From: Paenibacillus xylaniclasticus
Lineage (GTDB): Bacteria; Bacillota; Bacilli; Paenibacillales; Paenibacillaceae
Reading direction: 5' to 3'
Length of the DNA stretch: 64,000 nucleotides
Assembly (NCBI RefSeq): GCF_004001065.1
Contig: NZ_BIML01000013.1
Location: 62,001-126,000 of the forward strand
The first letter of the stretch is position 1; each line of letters opens with the position of its first letter. Shown one piece after another: positions 50,645 to 59,372 of this stretch. The notes under the pieces are model-generated. The model made no database searches and was not told where the DNA came from. It saw only the letters and a program-made list of their open reading frames with translations. A program made the position numbers and the translations under genes.

Positions 50645-51696
50645 GGGCACTCCGGCAAGCCGAGCGAATTTACGGTCATGAGTGAAGTTTCGGTGTAATG
50701 CTCGCCCGTTGCTGCTCGTGCTTGCGTGCTTTCGCTAGACGATGCTCTATGCCGCAGCTGCAGCTGGTTCACCGCTTCGAAGCCCATTTCGTAAGGCCGT
50801 TGAACGATCGTGCCGCGAAGTGTGCACTGGGCTATCGCTTCCCGGGTCTCGGGTAAGTCGTCGAATGCGTACATGACGATTTCCGGCGATTGAATAGAGG
50901 TGGAACCTTCGATTGAGCCTGCGGCCTGCTCCGTTAGCTCCATATGTTCCTTGACGGCTTCCGCCATACCAGAGCCGTCAAGCGCGCTGAAGCCTACGAT
51001 TGCATCGATATTCGGATGCTTGCTCAGCATATCGGTCGTCTGTTCGAGCGCCCGAAGCCGTGAATTGCCTGTCGTGCGAATATCGACGATGTGCAGCAGC
51101 GGATATTGATCCGTCACGTCGCGCAGGCCAGCAAGCCGCAGCTGTTGGTTAATGGAATTGCTGCCGATCAGGACGCCCACCTCTCCGACACCGCCCGTAT
51201 CCGCAGCGATTAGCTTGCCCATCTGCTGCCCGACTTTGCGGTTGTCGGTTCCAACATAGGCCTCGCGCTTGCTGTTCGGTTCATCGGCATCGACCGTTAC
51301 GACGCCGATACCGCTTTGTACCGCATGGTCAATCAGCGTCTGATAATTCGGTTCATTCAATCCTTGGACAATGACAGCATCACTCTTGGCGGCTATCGCT
51401 TTGGCGAGCAGGCGCGATTGCTCGCTGGCATCGAAGCGGCTCGGCCCTGTATATTCAAGCGTTATTCCAAGCTGCTTGGCCGCATCGCTAGCACCGAGTT
51501 TAACCTCCTGCCAGAATGGGTTGTCCACCTCTTGAGCGATCAAGGTGACGCGGTATGCGTTACTGGGGGGCTCCGCGCCCGTTAATGAATGGGCAAGCTC
51601 CCGCGTTCGGAGAGCGGAAGCATAGAAAGCGGACAGCACCGCTGCGAAGATAATGAACAGGGCGATTAGCCCGATCGTTGCAGTTTTGTTTGACAT
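50641..51696 (-). CDS. Membrane-anchored sugar-binding protein (sensor accessory)
   Basis: 351 residues. An uncleaved N-terminal helix (IGLIALFIIFAAVLSAFY) precedes a periplasmic-binding-protein fold of the ribose/xylose type: VTLIAQEVDNPFWQEVKLG, QGLNEP, VVTVDADEPNSKREAYVGTDN and YAFDDLPET. No transporter genes follow; instead the kinase and regulator are co-translated, as in XylFII-LytS or AraP-AraS-AraT systems, where the binding protein presents the sugar to the kinase. Confidence 0.88.
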   Translation of the reverse strand: MSNKTATIGLIALFIIFAAVLSAFYASALRTRELAHSLTGAEPPSNAYRVTLIAQEVDNPFWQEVKLGASDAAKQLGITLEYTGPSRFDASEQSRLLAKAIAAKSDAVIVQGLNEPNYQTLIDHAVQSGIGVVTVDADEPNSKREAYVGTDNRKVGQQMGKLIAADTGGVGEVGVLIGSNSINQQLRLAGLRDVTDQYPLLHIVDIRTTGNSRLRALEQTTDMLSKHPNIDAIVGFSALDGSGMAEAVKEHMELTEQAAGSIEGSTSIQSPEIVMYAFDDLPETREAIAQCTLRGTIVQRPYEMGFEAVNQLQLRHRASSSESTQARAATGEHYTETSLMTVNSLGLPECP

Positions 51697-51916
51697 GGTG
51701 TAGACGAGCTCCTTATACCGGTTGACAGCATGGATGTATGCTGGTGATTATCATTTTTTATTATGGGACTTTCTTAGTGTGACAATCAACCTTTGAAGCA
51801 TGAAACCGTAACACAATATATTGATGAACTAATTCGAGTACTTTTATATTGAAATATATGGATAATAGACAATAGTCCCCCTATAATGAATATAGAAGTA
51901 AGGGGGGCGGCGAACG

Positions 51917-53074
51917 ATGGATAGGCCGACGGATCAAAGAGAGGAATCGCTCGTGTTCAGAACGGTTCCGGTACAGCAACAATTGGCATCATACGGCGGG
52001 ATAATAGATGCGAATGCGTTAAGCCGGGAGACGGACGTTTTGATCAGCTTCTTACGAAGATTTGCCGCATTTGTGATCGATAGAATCGTTATAGCAGGGA
52101 TAATAGCAGGCGGGTTGATGCTTCTTGTTCCCAGTGGACAGAGCTCATTCGTATATTGGGCTGCGGGTTTGGGTGGATATGTGCTGGCGGGCTTTTTATA
52201 TTTCTGGTTGTATGAAGCGCGATCCGGAGCGACGGTCGGCAAGTGGATGCTGCGTATACGTGTAGTGAACCGAGAAGGAAGGCCGCTTGGATGGAAGGGG
52301 TCGTTCATTCGGAATGTAATCCGCATAGCGGAATTTAGTCCGTTCATGCTTAGCGGTCTTGCAGCGGGCATTCTAGTCTTGGCCTTGCCAAGCAAGCAGA
52401 GGCTGGGCGATATGGCAGCGGATGCTTATGTGCTGCCGCAGCGCACTCTTGGACCGTTAATTGTACGTAAGTCTGGTATTGTGAAGACGCTGTTCATTGC
52501 GTTGTTTATAGCCGGCGTGACGGGGGTGGCAGGTGGAATAACGATGGCCGGCCAATGGTTTCAATCCTTGTGGGACGGTCAGACATTCCAGACAGCAGAC
52601 GGTCGGTATGAGATCACCGTCCCCGCCCATTGGGATAAAGATGGGGACATTGAGGCAGGATTATTCATCAACAGTTATATTTCGAATGCCTATATTTACA
52701 TCGAGGGGGCTAGCGACGAGGAGCAGAACGAATTTCCGACGCTTATTGAATATGCGAGCTATGTGGGAAGCTGGATTACCTTTCATTACTCGGCTGTTTA
52801 TGATGACTATGAGCCTGAGGCAATAGAGCTGAACGGCAACTCCGCTTACCGGTATATGATGCATGCGGTGAATGAGGAGGGGACCATGCAATCCTACACC
52901 GTTACGATTACAGGAGATGAAGAGCGATATTATTTTATTGTGGCTGCACTTTACGATGTATATGAAGAGTTCGAAAGTATAGAAGAATTTCGCCGACAGC
53001 ATCGTAACGAATTGAACAAGCTTGATCGATGGGTCGGTTCTTTCAGAAGAGTGCTTCGTACAGTCACGATATAA
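51917..53074 (+). CDS. RDD-family membrane protein with PsbP/DUF1795-like tail
   Basis: 385 residues. RDD domain at about 45-180: FLRRFAAFVIDRIV, then GATVGKWMLRIRVVNREGRPLGW and RLGDMAAD. A further helix lies near 195-215. The C-terminus (about 225-385, FQTADGRYEITVPAHWDKD onward) is an extracellular alpha/beta domain like DUF1795. AGGGGGGCGGCG precedes the ATG. Role unknown; it is divergent from the sugar sensor operon. Confidence 0.8.
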   Translation: MDRPTDQREESLVFRTVPVQQQLASYGGIIDANALSRETDVLISFLRRFAAFVIDRIVIAGIIAGGLMLLVPSGQSSFVYWAAGLGGYVLAGFLYFWLYEARSGATVGKWMLRIRVVNREGRPLGWKGSFIRNVIRIAEFSPFMLSGLAAGILVLALPSKQRLGDMAADAYVLPQRTLGPLIVRKSGIVKTLFIALFIAGVTGVAGGITMAGQWFQSLWDGQTFQTADGRYEITVPAHWDKDGDIEAGLFINSYISNAYIYIEGASDEEQNEFPTLIEYASYVGSWITFHYSAVYDDYEPEAIELNGNSAYRYMMHAVNEEGTMQSYTVTITGDEERYYFIVAALYDVYEEFESIEEFRRQHRNELNKLDRWVGSFRRVLRTVTI

Positions 53075-53078
53075 AGGC

Positions 53079-53122
53079 AAAAGCCGGCAGCGCGATCGGT
53101 TGCTCGTTCGCGGCCGGCTTTT
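53079..53122. terminator. Bidirectional terminator between RDD and M15 genes
   Basis: AAAAGCCGGC and GCCGGCTTTT arms, loop of about 24 bases with extra GCG/CGC pairing. Confidence 0.78.
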
Positions 53123-53127
53123 CCTGT

Positions 53128-53748
53128 CTAGTTGTCCTTCAGCTGCACATTCGTTAAATCGGCTCCGTTCCGCAGCTCGCGTAAGCTGTAACCGAATGTG
53201 ATCTGCAGATGTGGATAATCCGGGAATGACTCCCAGTCACCGCCCCATTCGAAGCCAAGCGATTTGGCAATGGAGACGACCTCCATCCAATCGGATTTAT
53301 CGTTTCCGTTCAGATCGGCTTCCATATCCCAGATGGCGGAGCCGTTGTCGGTTAGCAGTGCGAAGTCGACCGCCAGTCCGAAATTATGATACGACTGTCC
53401 GCCCTTAGCGTTGGTGACGATAGCGCCTTCGTCTTCGCGTCCTTGGCGGTACAGCGCATCCTGCTCGGCTGCACTACGGAAGCCGTCGGTGATCAGAATA
53501 CGGATACCGATCTCCTCCGTAAGTTGTTTTAAACGTTCCACTTGACTGCTGACGATGGGGTGCAGATCGGCTGAGGGAATTTCCCGCTGCTTCGGCTCCG
53601 TTACGCTGGTCAGACGGTTGAGCGCAAGCGCACCGATAAAAGCAATCAAGACAAGTAATGGAACGAGCAACAAGCGGCTCCGCCGCCTGCGGTATAAAGA
53701 ACGCCGGGTGTATGATGCTGCCGGCAGCGAATTCGGATTTACACGCAA
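53128..53748 (-). CDS. M15-family D-Ala-D-Ala/L-Ala-D-Glu peptidase
   Basis: 206 residues. Basic N-terminus and one membrane helix (about 26-44), then an extracellular VanY/CwlK-type domain: SYHNFGLAVDFAL near 117 (zinc His and Asp), DWMEVV and PDYPHLQITFG near 180 (third His). A cell wall peptidase. TTG start, AAGGAG 9 bases upstream. Confidence 0.87.
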   Translation of the reverse strand: MRVNPNSLPAASYTRRSLYRRRRSRLLLVPLLVLIAFIGALALNRLTSVTEPKQREIPSADLHPIVSSQVERLKQLTEEIGIRILITDGFRSAAEQDALYRQGREDEGAIVTNAKGGQSYHNFGLAVDFALLTDNGSAIWDMEADLNGNDKSDWMEVVSIAKSLGFEWGGDWESFPDYPHLQITFGYSLRELRNGADLTNVQLKDN

Positions 53749-53872
53749 AGCTCAAACTCCTTCTTCCATGTATGATGTCATGTAGGTAACTATTATTATA
53801 TCGTTCTAATACTAAGAAATACTTAATTCATTGCTGAAGAAAACTTAAGACTTATAGATTCTAATGCAAAAA

Positions 53873-53911
53873 GGCCGAGCATTGGTTTATACCTGCCAAA
53901 CCTGCTCAGCC
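53873..53911 (-). terminator. Terminator of the HAD phosphatase gene
   Basis: GGCCGAGC and GCTCAGCC arms with inner GGTTT/AAACC; on the minus strand TTTTTGC follows. Confidence 0.7.
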
Positions 53912-53930
53912 ATTGTTGAAAAGCTGCGGC

Positions 53931-54704
53931 CTACAATAGACCAGCGTGCTGAAGACCTTGGCGGATGCCGCCCTCATCGACGTGCGCTGTAACGTAGTCC
54001 GCGTGCGGTAGAAGCTCCGGATGCGAATTACCCATTGCGATGCCGAGACCGACAACGCCAAGCATTTCTTTGTCATTCAAGCCGTCTCCGAAAGCAGCGG
54101 CTTCCTCCGGCGCAATGCCCAGATGTTGAAGCATCGCCTCAATGCCGAGCGCCTTGGAGCCGCCCTCTGACAGTACGTCCATCGCCGTCTTGTGCCAGCG
54201 GACAAGCCGCAGTCCTGGAAGCTTACCGTCGTAGAGCTCCTCTTCATGGGCCTCGCAATGAAGGAATGCTTGGTAGATGTTCGTTTTTTTCCAGTATTCC
54301 GGGTCGTGGCCTGGCAGCTCGATCCGAAGCGAGTTAACCGAATCCAGCATATGTGGGTGTGAGTCCGTATCAGCGTAATAGCTCTCGCCGCCTTCGAATA
54401 CGAGCGGATGACCGTGTTGGCCGGCTTGAGCGACCAGTGTCTCCAGATGCTCGCGCGGAATCGGCCGCTCGAACAGCACACTCCCCTTATGGACGACGTA
54501 TGCGCCGTTCAGGCTGACATATGAATCGATGCCGAGCAGCTCGCTAATTGGTTTGAAAAAATAAGGAGCGCGACCTGTCGCGATCGCAATCTCAACGCCA
54601 GTGCTCTTCAGCTCGCGAATGGCGTCGATCGTGTCCTGCGGTATCTGCTTTTCTTCGTTTACCAGCGTGCCGTCAATGTCGAAGAATACGATTTTATAGC
54701 TCAT
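53931..54704 (-). CDS. Cof-type HAD phosphatase
   Basis: 257 residues, HAD subfamily IIB. DIDGTLVNEE at residue 8 (nucleophile), ATGRAPYFF near 41, a type-C2 cap in the middle, Lys in GSKALGIEA near 187 and FGDGLNDKEML near 211. Likely a sugar-phosphate or cofactor phosphatase of broad range. Confidence 0.9.
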   Translation of the reverse strand: MSYKIVFFDIDGTLVNEEKQIPQDTIDAIRELKSTGVEIAIATGRAPYFFKPISELLGIDSYVSLNGAYVVHKGSVLFERPIPREHLETLVAQAGQHGHPLVFEGGESYYADTDSHPHMLDSVNSLRIELPGHDPEYWKKTNIYQAFLHCEAHEEELYDGKLPGLRLVRWHKTAMDVLSEGGSKALGIEAMLQHLGIAPEEAAAFGDGLNDKEMLGVVGLGIAMGNSHPELLPHADYVTAHVDEGGIRQGLQHAGLL

Positions 54705-54850
54705 GCTGATTCTCCATTCCCTAGTATTTCTCTTCTTACTAGCTTATATACGGCCTATCATACTATGGATGACTGCTCGCGTCGAGCGTCTGATGTATAA
54801 GAGTGCGGTGCTTCGGACAGTCTAACGTCTGCATAAGGAGGCGATACACG

Positions 54851-54997
54851 GTGACGAATACGAATACCGGCGACACGGGACAATTTGTGAATGAAGTAAA
54901 GGCGCAGCAGCACAGACAGGAAAAAAATAAACAGCGCTTCGGCAAAGGCACACCGTCCCAATCGCTGCCGACGAAGCAGCATGCGAATAATCCATAG
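54851..54997 (+). CDS. Small hydrophilic protein, possibly spore-associated
   Basis: 48 residues from GTG with AAGGAGG 9 bases upstream. Rich in Gln, Lys, Asn and Thr (GQFVNEVKAQQHRQEKNKQ), no hydrophobic segment. The GQF...E..AQQ..Q pattern recalls gamma-type small acid-soluble spore proteins, but only weakly. A strong terminator follows, making a monocistronic unit. Confidence 0.55.
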   Translation: MTNTNTGDTGQFVNEVKAQQHRQEKNKQRFGKGTPSQSLPTKQHANNP

Positions 54998-55010
54998 ACC
55001 ATCATGAAAG

Positions 55011-55062
55011 AGGCGGTGCAGAAAGTCCGGGATAATGAACGGACTTCTGCACCGCCTTTTTT
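55011..55062 (+). terminator. Strong terminator
   Basis: A 17-bp stem beginning GGCGGTGCAGAAAGTCC (one bulge) with TTTTTT after it. Confidence 0.9.
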
Positions 55063-55172
55063 CAATGTGTAAAGATTTATCTCTAAGATCTCTCCATGCC
55101 AATTATCCCTATCACAAGCTAAGCGGGTTGAATAGAATAGCTAGAAAGATAGCGATAGGAGGCGATCCAAAG

Positions 55173-55367
55173 GTGGATGCCGCGAGCCCTTGGATTGTTC
55201 ACGAGTTGGAGCAGGTGTCGCTCGGAACGAATATGATGATATGGTTTGCAAATTCGGGGTTTATTCTCGTTAAATACCATGGGCTGCGAGGAAATACAGC
55301 ATTGTTCGGAGTCGGGTCAAGTATTTTGCGGGTAAACGTGTCTGAGATTAAAGCGATTTTGATTTGA
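55173..55367 (+). CDS. Small beta-rich protein, paralogue of 55599-55805
   Basis: 64 residues from GTG, AGGAGGCG 9 bases upstream. Pattern: ELEQVSLGTNMMIWFANSG, then a GL turn, LFGVGSSILRVNVSEIKAI. The minus-strand gene at 55599 has the same layout (QLSQLGVGTPVYVWFNNSS ... ALFQGDTLFRIPVNSITAI). The strand-rich design with a final V-x-x-I-x-AI strand suggests a small beta-barrel. Family unknown. The next gene follows after 14 bases. Confidence 0.6.
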   Translation: MDAASPWIVHELEQVSLGTNMMIWFANSGFILVKYHGLRGNTALFGVGSSILRVNVSEIKAILI

Positions 55368-55381
55368 TGGGGGAAACAGCT

Positions 55382-55618
55382 GTGCGCAAGCGAAAATATC
55401 CATCTGTTGGTGCGAAGGCCTCTCAGTTAAGGCCGGTACCTGCCGCGGTTCATCTTACCGTGAGGCAGTCGAGCCTGCTGCTTAACTATATGAATTATCA
55501 TCCCCAATACGCTGAGCAGTTTACCGCTTCGATTCGCGCGGGGAACGTCCGTCAAATGGCCAAATTGTTAAGGAGGATCGGAGTGAGGCCGCGGCTGATT
55601 ACACAGCGATTGCCGTAA
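55382..55618 (+). CDS. Small basic protein of unknown function
   Basis: 78 residues from GTG (GGGGGA 7 bases upstream). Basic N-terminus (RKRKYP), then helical: LTVRQSSLLLNYMNYHPQYAEQF and VRQMAKLLRRIGVRPRL. Follows the 55173 gene and overlaps the end of the convergent 55599 gene by 20 bases. Not recognised. Confidence 0.5.
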   Translation: MRKRKYPSVGAKASQLRPVPAAVHLTVRQSSLLLNYMNYHPQYAEQFTASIRAGNVRQMAKLLRRIGVRPRLITQRLP

Positions 55619-55805
55619 TGCTGTTAACAGGAATACGAAACAAGGTGTCGCCTTGGAAAAGCGCGATGCTGCTATTATCGATTAATCCCTGATAATACAG
55701 GTAGTAATAGTCACTAGAATTATTGAACCACACATAGACGGGCGTACCCACTCCTAGTTGACTGAGCTGGCTCGCCATTCCATCGTATTGTGTAATTTTG
55801 ACCAT
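55599..55805 (-). CDS. Small beta-rich protein, paralogue of 55173-55367
   Basis: 68 residues from ATG 55805, with AAGGAG 9 bases upstream. It shares with the 55173 product the GT-x-hydrophobic-WF-N-S core, a YxGL turn, the ALF strand and the end FRIPVNSITAIAV. Tyr-rich centre (SSDYYYLYYQG). Convergent with the 55382 gene. Confidence 0.6.
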   Translation of the reverse strand: MVKITQYDGMASQLSQLGVGTPVYVWFNNSSDYYYLYYQGLIDNSSIALFQGDTLFRIPVNSITAIAV

Positions 55806-55975
55806 CAAGATCACTCCTTGAAGCTGAAGATGGTATAATTTATGTGGTTACAGGCGGAATGTGATAGAGTGTCAGCCTATTTACTAGATTTTAGCCAATA
55901 ATGGTTGGTTGATTATAATAGAGCCATAATGGCGAGATAGAAGACCGTTCAGTGCAGATAACATTATAGATACTT

Positions 55976-56016
55976 AAAAACGGATGGGTAGAGAATCTCT
56001 CTACTCATCCGTTTTT
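55976..56016 (-). terminator. Terminator of the xyloglucanase gene
   Basis: AAAAACGGATGGGTAGAGA pairs over 19 bases (one mismatch) with the downstream arm on a 3-base loop; T-tract on both strands. Confidence 0.88.
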
Positions 56017-56024
56017 GGTTCGCT

Positions 56025-59000
56025 TTACGGCTCGATGCCCCATTGCAGCTGACCGGACAGGTAGCCGGTCATTTTCGTCCAATCGGCGTAGGAGGAGCCT
56101 GTCGAATTGAACGAGTAATCGTTGGTTTGCGTATAGTTCGTCCAGTCAGTGCGGGAGATGCGAATGAGCACATCGGCAGAAGCGCCCGGCGCCAGGGAGC
56201 CTGCGCCGCTGGTGAAACCGATCTCGAAATACGTGTCGGCTCCTGTCTTCGGCGTAGCCATCGTGACGAAGCTGCCGGTGACGTTCGAGCTGTCCACATG
56301 CGACCAGTCGCACCAGAACGCCTGCGTCTTGTTCGCATCAGCCGTATAATAGTAGCGGAGCTTCACATCGGACAACTGAAGAGCCGTCGTACCTGTATTT
56401 ATAATTTTGATACGAGGAGCAATCGTGTTGTTGGATTCAGAGGTCGTGCCATTGTACATTTGAATCTTGAAGCTGCCGTTAACCGGCGGATTGGTTGTCG
56501 TCGTATCGACAATGGATATGGAGAGCACCGGATCGATGCCCGCGCTGAAGTCGAATGTTAGGCTTGCCATACCGACGGCAAGGCTTGCTAGATAGCTTTT
56601 CTTAATCGTCACGGTAGAGCCGCTCACGGTATAATCTGTACCGGATATGAGCGATGCAGAACCATTCTTAATGCCGGACAGCGTGTTGCCGTTCAGCGCT
56701 AGCGTAACGCCGATGTCGGCTTGATTCGCCGTGTTTTTATCGAAAGTGGCGATCGTCGGTGTGATGGTTGAGTTATTGACCGGTGGTGTAGTGCCGCTAG
56801 GGTCGCCATATAGGATGCCGCGTCCGTTCGTTCCCAGATAGACCCGTCCATAGGTGCGTTGGTCGCCAGTAATAGCGATGTTCGTTACACCGTATTGATG
56901 CTGGTCGTCGTTAATACGAACCCATGAAGCGCCCGCGTCGTCCGAACGGAAAATGCCGCGGACGTTATCGATCTTAGCGGAGGTATACACGGCTGGATAG
57001 GTCTGGCCAGGCGCCGCTTTGCCGAAGCCGACAACGTCCGCCTCCTGAACGTTCGACAGCTTCGTGAACGAAGCGCCTCCGTCCGTCGAATGCCACAGGC
57101 CGTATACCGTCGTGTCGCTGCCGCCTGCAATCCAGAGGTCCCCCTCAATGCCGAACACCGTTCTTAAGTCACCCGTGCTCGGTAAGCCCGTTGCCGCAGT
57201 CTGCGTGAACGAAGCGCCGCCGTTCGTAGAGACATACAGCTTGCCATTGGCGAGGGCATAGAACTTGTTCTTGTTGACGCGGTCGGATGCGACCTTTGCA
57301 CCCGCAGGCACGCCCGTGCTTGCCGTCCATGAGTTGCCGCCGACGGAATAATAGACGCCGATGTCGGACGTGCTCCATACGATTTGGCTGCCGTCCGCTG
57401 CGACCGCAATGTCGCCGCCGCCCAGCGTCCCGGCCGGCTGACTTGGGTTAAACCAGTTGCTGCCGCCATCGTACGAGAAGGCGATGGAAGGGGTCGAAGC
57501 ATTGTTTGCTGTGCCGACTCGTGCTACGAAGTTCGGACTCGATTCCGCAAAGTCGAGGCTCACGGTTGTGTCCGGTCCTTTGAAAATTTTGGCTGGGGCC
57601 GTCGTCAGATCGTTATGCCGGAAGCCCGAGACGTCGCCGATAGCGCTGAGAAGCAGAGCGCCGGAAGGAGGGCTGGCAAGATCGAATACGGCCATTTCCT
57701 CCAAATTTTTGGCCATGACGGTAATGTTCACTTTCTTCGAGGTACCCCAATCGAGCAGGTTGTTCGTGCCGTAGATCGTCGCGCCTGTGCCGTACATCAT
57801 CCGATTCGGATTGAACGGGTCGATCTCCAGATCACCGATCATCCAGCCGAGCTTCAGTGCCGGCTCTGGAGGCTGAGGATTCGATCCGAAATCGAGCCAA
57901 GGAGCAGCCGAAATGTCCTGCGTATAGAGAAGGTTTCGATCCGGATAGCCGTTCCACGACCAGATGCTCGACCATGTCGCGCCGCCGTCGGTCGAACGAT
58001 AGATGTTCGCATCCGGCCACCACGAGTTCAACGTTGCGACCATAATGGTGTCTGGATTCGTCCGGTCGACCGCAAGCCCGCCGTATCCGAAATAGTTGTC
58101 TCCACTCGTGCTCGGAACGGGGCTGATATTGGTCCAGACTCCGGTTGTCGTATTGAGCTTGTAGACGTCGCCTTTCACCCCGTCGTAAGGGCCGCTGCTA
58201 TCATTGTAGGTAATGTAGAGATGGCCGTTCGATATTTCACCGTGATGAGGGATGAAGCCAGTCGGCTGTCCCGGAACGGCTGACCAGGTTGCGCCGCCGT
58301 CCGTACTGCGGTAGATGCTTTCTTGCTTGTCGGCAACGCCTACATAGATCGTCTGCGTCGCGCTGCCTGGCGTGCCGGTCGACTTGTCGAACGTAATCCA
58401 GGCGATGCCCATAATATCTGCTGTGTAAGAATTAGACGGATCTTGGACATAATTCCCGACGTTCGGGAAGTTCGTCACTTGGCTCCACGTTACGCCGTAG
58501 TCGGTACTTCTCCAAAGTCCGTTGCCGCTGCGGGCACCGAAATAGAGGATGCTGTTCTTATTAGGGTCAATTGCAAGCCGTTCGCCCATTGAGCGCCCCG
58601 GCATGTTGCCTCCAATATGGAATGGGAGCTGGGTGCTCTGCCACGTGTTTCCACGGTCCGAAGAACGCATAATGTAGCCATGATTCGGGTCCCATCCGTT
58701 CGTATACATGCCTGCTGCAATGTAGACGCGGTCTGGGTCAATAGGATCGGTCGCCAGTGCATCGACGCCGTTCTTGCCCCAGTCGGTCCAGCCAACGCTG
58801 TCGAGCAGCGGAATCCAGCTGTTGTCGGATGGATTCCATCGGTAGGCGCCGCCAATATCAGTCCGGGCGTAGATCAGATCTTTTTCCTTCTCATTAAAAA
58901 TAATACCTGGCACGAAGCCGCCGCCTGCGCCCGTGTTCACGTTCTTCCACGTATAAGGCGCGCTCGGAGCTGCGCTTGCTGTTGGAGCGACGATGGACAG

Positions 59001-59066
59001 CGATGTGCCGATTAATACCGTCGCAAGCAGCGAGCTGCACCATCTGGTCAGCCTGTTACGAGTCAT
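56025..59066 (-). CDS. GH74 xyloglucanase with X2 and CBM3 modules
   Basis: 1013 residues from ATG 59066 (GGAGGT upstream). Signal peptide ends near TASAAP. The GH74 catalytic region (about 35-765) is two seven-bladed propellers with many RSTDGGATW-type Asp-box repeats; ARTDIGGAYRW near 68 and GDVSGFRHND near 475 carry the expected catalytic Asp. Then an X2 module (about 770-860, TPTIATFDKNTANQAD) and a CBM3 (about 865-1013, KIQMYNGTTSESNNTIAP to LQWGIEP). Secreted endo-xyloglucanase that docks on cellulose. A cre-like palindrome lies upstream. Confidence 0.94.
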   Translation of the reverse strand: MTRNRLTRWCSSLLATVLIGTSLSIVAPTASAAPSAPYTWKNVNTGAGGGFVPGIIFNEKEKDLIYARTDIGGAYRWNPSDNSWIPLLDSVGWTDWGKNGVDALATDPIDPDRVYIAAGMYTNGWDPNHGYIMRSSDRGNTWQSTQLPFHIGGNMPGRSMGERLAIDPNKNSILYFGARSGNGLWRSTDYGVTWSQVTNFPNVGNYVQDPSNSYTADIMGIAWITFDKSTGTPGSATQTIYVGVADKQESIYRSTDGGATWSAVPGQPTGFIPHHGEISNGHLYITYNDSSGPYDGVKGDVYKLNTTTGVWTNISPVPSTSGDNYFGYGGLAVDRTNPDTIMVATLNSWWPDANIYRSTDGGATWSSIWSWNGYPDRNLLYTQDISAAPWLDFGSNPQPPEPALKLGWMIGDLEIDPFNPNRMMYGTGATIYGTNNLLDWGTSKKVNITVMAKNLEEMAVFDLASPPSGALLLSAIGDVSGFRHNDLTTAPAKIFKGPDTTVSLDFAESSPNFVARVGTANNASTPSIAFSYDGGSNWFNPSQPAGTLGGGDIAVAADGSQIVWSTSDIGVYYSVGGNSWTASTGVPAGAKVASDRVNKNKFYALANGKLYVSTNGGASFTQTAATGLPSTGDLRTVFGIEGDLWIAGGSDTTVYGLWHSTDGGASFTKLSNVQEADVVGFGKAAPGQTYPAVYTSAKIDNVRGIFRSDDAGASWVRINDDQHQYGVTNIAITGDQRTYGRVYLGTNGRGILYGDPSGTTPPVNNSTITPTIATFDKNTANQADIGVTLALNGNTLSGIKNGSASLISGTDYTVSGSTVTIKKSYLASLAVGMASLTFDFSAGIDPVLSISIVDTTTTNPPVNGSFKIQMYNGTTSESNNTIAPRIKIINTGTTALQLSDVKLRYYYTADANKTQAFWCDWSHVDSSNVTGSFVTMATPKTGADTYFEIGFTSGAGSLAPGASADVLIRISRTDWTNYTQTNDYSFNSTGSSYADWTKMTGYLSGQLQWGIEP

Positions 59067-59097
59067 AATAGTACCTCCAATCCAAAAAATCAAGATT

Positions 59098-59113
59098 TCG
59101 AAAACGTTTTCGA
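59098..59113 (-). promoter_or_regulatory. cre-like catabolite-repression site
   Basis: TCGAAAACGTTTTCGA, a perfect 16-bp palindrome with the central AAACGTTT typical of CcpA/LacI-type operators, 32 bases before the xyloglucanase start. A site here would repress in the presence of glucose. Confidence 0.7.
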
Positions 59114-59316
59114 TTTTGTGTAAAAATTCGTATTCATGTCGAATCAAGCAACCTCGTTCATGCGAGGGTGCTTATAGCCGTCAGAAATTCACCCCCTGCC
59201 AAATGAATGCGTTTACATATTAGCATGCTGATTAGCACCTGACTATACACTAACGATACTTATTTCATTGTCATATTGTGACCAGTTTCAGCTCCATTTC
59301 GCATATAAAGACGAAC

Positions 59317-59358
59317 AAGGTAGGCGGATAACAAGCATGTTGTTCTCCGCCTGACCTT
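59317..59358 (-). terminator. Terminator of the SPFH gene
   Basis: AAGGTAGGCGGATAACAA pairs with TTGTTCTCCGCCTGACCTT (one mismatch, one bulge), 15 bases past the stop codon. The rest of 59114-59316 shows only the promoter region of the xyloglucanase gene. Confidence 0.7.
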
Positions 59359-59372
59359 CTATTGTGAGGGGC

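Noticed and set aside
57384-58283. Long plus-strand open frame of 299 codons inside the xyloglucanase gene
   Set aside because: It is the antisense of a clearly coding, repeat-rich GH74 gene, with Arg/Val-rich composition and no ribosome site. Similar shadows occur opposite many genes here.
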